Source of the DNA: Candidatus Flexicrinis proximus
GTDB taxonomy: Bacteria; Chloroflexota; Anaerolineae; Aggregatilineales; Phototrophicaceae
NCBI GenBank assembly: GCA_016712885.1
Contig: JADJQF010000002.1
Location: 744,001 to 808,000, forward strand
DNA length: 64,000 nt
Direction of reading: 5' to 3'
The position numbers and the translations under genes were made by a program. The notes under the pieces were generated by a model. That model saw nothing but the letters and a program-made list of their open reading frames with translations, had not been told where the DNA came from and made no database searches. Shown piece after piece: positions 59,378 to 64,000 of the stretch (within the stretch, counting starts at the first letter, position 1; every line of letters begins with the position of its first letter).

Positions 59378-61209
59378 AGATTGATTTCCTTTGCCAGTTC
59401 GTCGTCAATGCGAGATTGCATGTCGAAAATGCTGTGATAAAAGCCGTCCTGCCCGATCAGTTCCTCGTGCGTACCGTGCTGCACGATGTGTCCGTCGTCG
59501 AAGACGATGATCTTGTTCGCGCTCATTACCGTCTGCACGCGGTGGGCGATGATAAATGCCGTTCTTCCCGGTAGCAGCGCCTTGATCGAGTCGCGGATCG
59601 CGGCCTCCGTCTCGCTGTCCACCGAAGACGTCGCATCGTCGAATACTAGAATCCGCGGATTCTTGAGCAGTGTCCGGGCGATGGCCACCCGCTGCTTCTG
59701 CCCGCCCGACAGGGTTACGCCGCGTTCGCCGACCATTGTCGCATAGCCATCCGGGAAGCTCTGGATCACGTGGTGGATCGCGGCGGCCTTCGCGGCTGCA
59801 AAGATCTCCTCGTCGCTCACCGGCCGGTCGACGCCGTAAGTGATGTTCTCTTTGATCGTCCGGCTGAACAGGAACGGTTCCTGCTCAACCACGCCGATGC
59901 TCCGCCGCAGGAAGTCGCGCGGGTATTCGCTCAAGTCCACGCCGTCGATCAGGATGTGGCCACTGGAATAATCGTAGAAGCGCATCAGCAGGTTGATGAC
60001 CGTGGTCTTGCCGCTGCCGGTCGCTCCCATCAGCGCCACAATCTGCCCGGGTTCAACTTTGAACGAGACGTCCTTCAGCACCGGCAGCCCGCGCTCATAT
60101 TCATACGACACGTTCTTGAACTCGACCTCGCCTCGAACCTGCTGCACCGGTGCGGTTTCGCCTTCACCCAGCGGTTCGCGCTTGCTTTTGATGATTTCCA
60201 TCACGCGGTCGTAGCTCACCAGCGCCGCTGATGTCTGTACGATCAGCCGGCCCATATTCCGCATCGGGTGAATGACATACACCACCATGCCCGCGAACGC
60301 GATGAACTGCCCCGCGCTGATCGTGCCGTCCAGTGCCAGTCGCGCGCCCAGGTACAGGCACATGATCTGATGAAATCCGGTCAGCAGGTCCGTCAGCGGC
60401 CAGAACAGGCTGTGCATGATCAGCAGCCGCCGGCCCTTCAGGAAGTGCTTGTAGTTCTCCCGGTCGAAGCGGTCGCTCTCGTGGCTCTGCCGCGCAAACG
60501 CCTTGACCACCCGCACGCCGGTCAGGTTTTCCTGCAGGCGCGTCGAAACAACCGCTTCCTGCGTCTGCATCTCTTCATATCGCACGTTGATACGCTTGAA
60601 GAAAGACAGCGAGATCAGCACCACAATCGGCACCACCAGCGACGAAATCAGCGCCAGCGGCGCATAAATCGTTGCGATCGCGATCACATTGACGATGAAC
60701 AGCAGCAGGATTCGCCCCATCCACACGCCCTGCTCGGTGAAGAACGCGCCTATCGCGCGCACATCGCTTGTCGCGCGCTGCATCAGGTCGCCGGTCGGCT
60801 GCTTGTCGTGATATTTGAACGACTGCCGCTGCAGGTGATCGTATAGGTAGTTCTTTATCCGCAGCGTCACGCCTTCCGATGTCTGCGCCCCCAGCCGGTT
60901 GCTGGTGAACGTGCCGAAGCCTTCGATGCAGGCCAATCCCAGAAAACCGAGCGCGATAAACGGCACGATAGTCAGCATGTTGTCGCGGAACAGAATGTCG
61001 TCCACGAAATAGCTCAGAAGCAGCATGGTCGTGGTTTTTGCGCCGACAGCCATCGCTTGCGCGGCCATCGCGCCGAAATAATGACGCCGGTAACCTGTCA
61101 TCAGCCGCCATAGCCCGCGCAGCCGGTTGGGTTGAATAGCATCCTGTAGATCGTAGTCAGGCTGCTTGATGAGATGAGTGAGGTGTGGTGCTGGTGCTAC
61201 TGCGGACAC
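59374..61209 (-). CDS. ABC exporter subunit (ATPase-permease fusion), degenerate Walker B half
   Basis: 611 residues: membrane domain (about 35-325) then an NBD with Walker A GATGSGKTTVINLL, canonical signature LSGGQKQRVAIARTLL and Walker B ILVFDDATSSVDSETE, where the catalytic Glu is Asp. With the partner's LSVGQ this is the one-degenerate-site arrangement known from TM287/288 and LmrCD. The start is GTG with AGGGGGG about 8 bases upstream. It is the first gene of the unit and divergent from the phosphate genes. Confidence 0.93.
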   Translation of the reverse strand: MSAVAPAPHLTHLIKQPDYDLQDAIQPNRLRGLWRLMTGYRRHYFGAMAAQAMAVGAKTTTMLLLSYFVDDILFRDNMLTIVPFIALGFLGLACIEGFGTFTSNRLGAQTSEGVTLRIKNYLYDHLQRQSFKYHDKQPTGDLMQRATSDVRAIGAFFTEQGVWMGRILLLFIVNVIAIATIYAPLALISSLVVPIVVLISLSFFKRINVRYEEMQTQEAVVSTRLQENLTGVRVVKAFARQSHESDRFDRENYKHFLKGRRLLIMHSLFWPLTDLLTGFHQIMCLYLGARLALDGTISAGQFIAFAGMVVYVIHPMRNMGRLIVQTSAALVSYDRVMEIIKSKREPLGEGETAPVQQVRGEVEFKNVSYEYERGLPVLKDVSFKVEPGQIVALMGATGSGKTTVINLLMRFYDYSSGHILIDGVDLSEYPRDFLRRSIGVVEQEPFLFSRTIKENITYGVDRPVSDEEIFAAAKAAAIHHVIQSFPDGYATMVGERGVTLSGGQKQRVAIARTLLKNPRILVFDDATSSVDSETEAAIRDSIKALLPGRTAFIIAHRVQTVMSANKIIVFDDGHIVQHGTHEELIGQDGFYHSIFDMQSRIDDELAKEINL

Positions 61210-61240
61210 AGATTGTCCCCCCTGCCTGTTAATCGTTTAC

Positions 61241-61268
61241 ATTGTACCTGAGTCTGATGGATTTTGAA
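61241..61268 (-). promoter_or_regulatory. Candidate promoter of the ABC exporter
   Basis: Minus strand TTCAAA - 16 bases - TACAAT, ending about 30 bases before the GTG start. Moderate match to the sigma-70 consensus. Confidence 0.4.
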
Positions 61269-61524
61269 CATTTGAATTGGTTACAACAGCCGACTTGGTC
61301 TTATTGGAGTTTACCATAATTGACCCCTTATGACCCATTAACGTGCGTTATCGTACGCTGTGAGAGTATAGGCAAATCAGAATTCCGTAAACCACCCATT
61401 TGTGGGTGAACTCGCTGCACGCGCCGGTCCGTCAAGCTCCAAGGCCCGCATCCCATCACCGATTGCACATCACGCGTGCCCTCGCGGCTCGATGTTAAAT
61501 CCCGTCCAATTCGATGGGATTTGT
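61269..61524. other. Intergenic region with small dyads
   Basis: Between the two divergent promoters. It holds two direct TGACCC repeats ten bases apart (61321, 61331) and a perfect inverted repeat CACCCA - TTTG - TGGGTG (61393-61408). No reading frame with a ribosome site was found. Confidence 0.4.
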
Positions 61525-61590
61525 GTTAAGCAACTCGCGCGATGTTCTTAAACCATCCGCCCATCAGGGTTAACGGGCAGCCGTTAGGAT
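61525..61590 (+). promoter_or_regulatory. PHO-box-like repeats upstream of pstS
   Basis: GTTAAGC (61525), CTTAAAC (61547) and GTTAACG (61569) recur at exactly 22-base steps, that is two helical turns, and are followed after 9 bases by TAGGAT (61585-61590), a possible -10. TTAA-containing direct repeats in helical phase are known as PhoB/PhoP sites in several phyla. Binding here is inferred from the pattern and the gene. Confidence 0.4.
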
Positions 61591-61660
61591 GTAAGCCGTG
61601 TTCAGGGAAGGTACCGTCCTTGGGCACCACTGACATTGAAGCGAGGAGTTGCAGGAACCC

Positions 61661-62956
61661 ATGTTGAAATCTCGTGCTATTGCGGTTGTGGTGATTATCG
61701 CGGTGATGCTGTCCGGCGCGGTGTTCGCCCAGGACAAGACCATCGCGCAGTTGGCGTCGGAAACGCCGGAATTGTCGACTCTGGTGTCGCTGGTTGAAGC
61801 CGCAGGCATTACCCTGTCTGGCACGGTCTACGCGCCGACCAATGAAGCGTTTGCGGCCTGGTCCCAGTTCGTCACCGATTACGTGACAGCCAACCCCGAA
61901 CTGCTCGCCGCCGTCCTAAGTTACCATGTCGCCGGCGAAGCCGGTCCCACCGTCGTCACGGCCGCGGACGGCACCGTCTGGGTGGACAACGCCCAGGTCA
62001 TCGGAGCCGAAACGGCCGCCAGCGATGGCGTCCTGAGCATCATCGACACCGTGCTGATCCCGCCGGTAGAGCTTCCCGAAGTGATCCCCGCCGATGTCAC
62101 CGGCGACATTAATCTCGCCGGCAGTTCGACCGTGTTCCCGATTTCCCAGGCCGTTGCCGCCGCTTTCGCAGACGAAGGCTTCGGCGGTGAAATCACTGCC
62201 GACAGCATCGGCACCGGCGCGGGTTTTGAGCGCTTCTGCGCCGCCGAAGGCGCCAGCGACATCAGCAACGCCAGCCGCCCCATTCGCGACGCCGAAATCG
62301 AAGCCTGCGCGGCCAACAATCAGCGCGTTCCGGTCGGTTTCCGCGTGGGTGACGACGGCCTCGCAGTGGTCGTTAACCCCGCCAATGACTGGGCTAGCGA
62401 ACTGACCCTCGCCGAAATCGCGCTCGCCTTCTCGACCGCCGCGACCTGGGCCGATGTCCGTCCCGGCTTCCCGGAATGCGACATTGTCCGCTTCAGCCCG
62501 GGTACCGACAGCGGCACCTTCGACTACTTCGTGGAAGAAATCTTCGACGAAGACGAAGCCCCGATCCTCGCCGCGTCCAATATCAACCTCAGCGAAGACG
62601 ACAACATCCTGCTCGACGGCGTGGCCAATAACGAATGCGCCATCGGCTACTTCGGCTACGCCTACTTCTCTGAGAACGCCGACCGCGTTTCGACCGTCGC
62701 GGTCGAAGGTGTCCAGCCGACCGCCGAGTCCGTTAACGGCGGCACCTACCCGCTCTCCCGTCCGCTGTTCATCTACTCGGCCTCCAGCATCCTGGCCGAA
62801 AAGCCCCAGGTCGGCCTCTTCCTGGCATACTACCTCAACCGCGTGCCGGACATCACCCCGGAGGTCGGCTACTTCCTCCCCAACCCGTTCGACTTCAATG
62901 CCAGCAAGCTCGTCTTGCTCGCGCTGATCCACGAAGCGTCGATGGGCGGCATGTAG
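61661..62956 (+). CDS. pstS: Phosphate-binding protein PstS with N-terminal fasciclin domain
   Basis: 431 residues. Signal peptide (about 1-23), then a FAS1 domain (about 25-135): KTIAQLASETPELSTLVSLV, VYAPTNEAFAAW, LLAAVLSYHVAGEAG. From about residue 145 comes a periplasmic phosphate-binding protein: INLAGSSTVFPISQAVAAAF, SIGTGAGFERFCAAEGASDI and PGTDSGTFDYFVEEIF, the loops that hold phosphate in PstS. FAS1 domains mediate adhesion to proteins or membranes. The ATG has AGGA 5 bases upstream; a TTG four codons earlier is possible. It is followed by a hairpin and pstC. Confidence 0.9.
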   Translation: MLKSRAIAVVVIIAVMLSGAVFAQDKTIAQLASETPELSTLVSLVEAAGITLSGTVYAPTNEAFAAWSQFVTDYVTANPELLAAVLSYHVAGEAGPTVVTAADGTVWVDNAQVIGAETAASDGVLSIIDTVLIPPVELPEVIPADVTGDINLAGSSTVFPISQAVAAAFADEGFGGEITADSIGTGAGFERFCAAEGASDISNASRPIRDAEIEACAANNQRVPVGFRVGDDGLAVVVNPANDWASELTLAEIALAFSTAATWADVRPGFPECDIVRFSPGTDSGTFDYFVEEIFDEDEAPILAASNINLSEDDNILLDGVANNECAIGYFGYAYFSENADRVSTVAVEGVQPTAESVNGGTYPLSRPLFIYSASSILAEKPQVGLFLAYYLNRVPDITPEVGYFLPNPFDFNASKLVLLALIHEASMGGM

Positions 62957-62989
62957 GTCGGCTGTGGCCGATTGAAGATGTGAAGATTG

Positions 62990-63020
62990 CGGGAGGGCGC
63001 GCCTTAAAAGGTCGCCCTCC
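62990..63020 (+). terminator. Hairpin between pstS and pstC
   Basis: GGGAGGGCG and CGCCCTCCC pair perfectly, with an inner CCTT-AA-AAGG stem. AATGCGTTTATG follows, only partly U-rich. Such structures after a binding-protein gene usually let pstS be made in excess over the permease genes. Confidence 0.6.
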
Positions 63021-63104
63021 CAATGCGTTTATGAAATTAGTGCGTGGACCTTCTGCACCTTATGTTTTGAAGCGTTTTCTTTATCAAGTCAGAAGGTATC
63101 AGAC

Positions 63105-64000
63105 ATGCAGGGAAGTACATCGCAGCCGCTGGCCCCGAGGACTGCTGTCGGCGCCGTGAAGACCGAGAAAGACCTGGACCTGAAACGCCACCGTCGATGG
63201 GGTGAAGAGATCATCGGCGCGATTCTCCTGTTTTGCGGGGTAGTCTCGATCTTCACCACCCTCGGTATCGTCGGCGTCCTTGCCGGGAACACGATCGAGT
63301 TCTTCGGCTCGCGCGCCTGGGTATTTGCCCGCGCCCCGGTCGCTGAAGCCGCTCCGCTGGCGGCGCTCGCTCAGGACATTACCGACGGTACGACCAGTTT
63401 TCGCATCGAATACCTCGCCGATGACCTGCAGTTTGCCAACCAGCAGTTCTTGCGGATCGGCAACGAGACTCTGCGCATCGTCGAGCGGAATCGCAATGCG
63501 CTGATCGTAACGCGCGGCCTCGACAGCACCCCGGCCTCCTCCCATCCCGCCGGCACGGAAATCTACCCGATGACTGAGAAGGTTGCCGTCCCCACCCTGC
63601 CGATTACAGCCGACGCCACCACCATCCAGCTCGACAACGGCTTCGAGCGCATCTTTCACGTCGGCGAAGAGATCCGCGTCGGCACCGAGGAAATGCGCAT
63701 CACCGCGACCGACCACGCGGCAGACACCCTGACGGTGGAACGCGGCATAAACGATACGCGCCTCAGCGAACACGACACCTCCTCCCAGATTTCGCAGCCG
63801 GACGCCGTGACCTTCGGCGAATTCATCACCCACACCGTCTGGCAGCCCCAAACCGGCGAATACGGCATCTGGGCACTTCTTACCGCAACGCTTCTGACCA
63901 GCGGCGTCGCCTTGATCGTTGCCATCCCGCTGGGCGTCGGCGCCGCGATCTACCTGAGCGAATACGCGAAGCCCCAGACCCGCAGCACTCTCAAGCCAAT
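63105..64000 (+). CDS. pstC: Phosphate ABC transporter permease PstC with large loop insertion (3' partial)
   Basis: 298 codons are visible before the window ends. A basic N-terminus leads to the first membrane helix (IIGAILLFCGVVSIFTTLGI, residues 36-55). FITHTVWQPQTGEYGIWALL (240-259) and VALIVAIPLGVGAAIYLSEY (268-287) match the region after the first loop and the second helix of PstC. Between them about 160 extra residues form two related beta-rich repeats (about 91-155 and 167-230) with L-R-I-G-N-E-T-L-R-I / I-R-V-G-T-E-E-M-R-I and V-T-R-G / V-E-R-G. This loop should face outside, next to PstS. Permease partner PstA and ATPase PstB would lie beyond the window. Confidence 0.88.
   Translation, partial: MQGSTSQPLAPRTAVGAVKTEKDLDLKRHRRWGEEIIGAILLFCGVVSIFTTLGIVGVLAGNTIEFFGSRAWVFARAPVAEAAPLAALAQDITDGTTSFRIEYLADDLQFANQQFLRIGNETLRIVERNRNALIVTRGLDSTPASSHPAGTEIYPMTEKVAVPTLPITADATTIQLDNGFERIFHVGEEIRVGTEEMRITATDHAADTLTVERGINDTRLSEHDTSSQISQPDAVTFGEFITHTVWQPQTGEYGIWALLTATLLTSGVALIVAIPLGVGAAIYLSEYAKPQTRSTLKP

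Noticed and set aside
61916..62932. 338-codon open frame on the minus strand
   Set aside because: Antisense to the FAS1-PstS gene; Gly/Asp/Val-rich shadow.
1..64000. CRISPR array, prophage, intact insertion sequence or replication origin
   Set aside because: No regularly spaced identical repeats, no phage structural or integrase genes, no transposase frame and no DnaA-box cluster were seen.

Overview
This is a moderately GC-rich bacterial chromosome segment with tightly packed, often ATGA-overlapping genes. The gene content suggests a member of the Chloroflexota, probably Anaerolineae-like. The pointers are MutS2, a PucR-type regulator, DUF4013/DUF4230/DUF554/DUF309 proteins, many TPR and membrane-anchored hypothetical proteins, a eukaryote-like IleRS, and a FAS1-PstS fusion. 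This placement is inferred from gene content; no rRNA gene is present. There is no prophage, CRISPR array or intact transposase gene.

Layout. 1-6.3 kb: the 3' part of a sugar-nucleotidyltransferase gene, two small paralogous membrane proteins, mutS2 and an SPFH/band-7 gene. 7.2-13.9 kb, minus strand: a long run with a DUF309 protein, a 56-residue membrane protein, three glycosyltransferases, RNase HII, a PyrD/PyrK-like pair and a metallophosphoesterase. 14-18.3 kb: an uncharacterised protein, a membrane-anchored phospholipase D-like protein, a DUF4230 protein and FabD. 18.5-20.1 kb: a YceI-family gene and a TetR regulator, with a 20-bp perfect palindrome in the yceI upstream region. 20.4-28.9 kb, plus strand: a STAS-like protein and an exopolysaccharide/nucleotide-sugar block (Wzz-like, CpsD-like ATPase, RmlA-like, HAD phosphatase, RmlB, DUF554, FolC, nucleotide-sugar dehydrogenase). 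29-35 kb: rpmF, a flavin monooxygenase-like protein, tRNA-Cys, DUF4013, a beta-propeller-like protein, a PucR regulator and a nitroreductase. 35.6-44.3 kb: ileS followed upstream by a compact minus-strand cluster of small membrane, TPR and GNAT proteins. 44.7-49.4 kb: a large membrane protein, a TPR protein, a URO-D-family protein, RsmD and a hypothetical protein. 49.6-57.2 kb: a frameshifted secreted PPC-domain gene, CCA-adding enzyme, Hpt, a WD40 protein and a helicase-accessory-like protein. 57.5-64 kb: a heterodimeric ABC exporter, then divergently a phosphate-transport locus (FAS1-PstS fusion and the start of a PstC with a large inserted loop).

Most notable: (1) a family of about 130-180-bp intergenic elements, seven recognisable copies and two fragments. 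They share four nested hairpins, and the central stem differs in sequence between copies yet stays paired. In eight of nine cases the same end lies next to a stop codon. (2) An unusual Pst system: a fasciclin domain fused to PstS, and a PstC whose first extracytoplasmic loop carries two tandem beta-type repeats. (3) Several regulatory structures: a TetR-type operator, an intrinsic-terminator-like leader before rpmF, and a PHO-box-like array before pstS.
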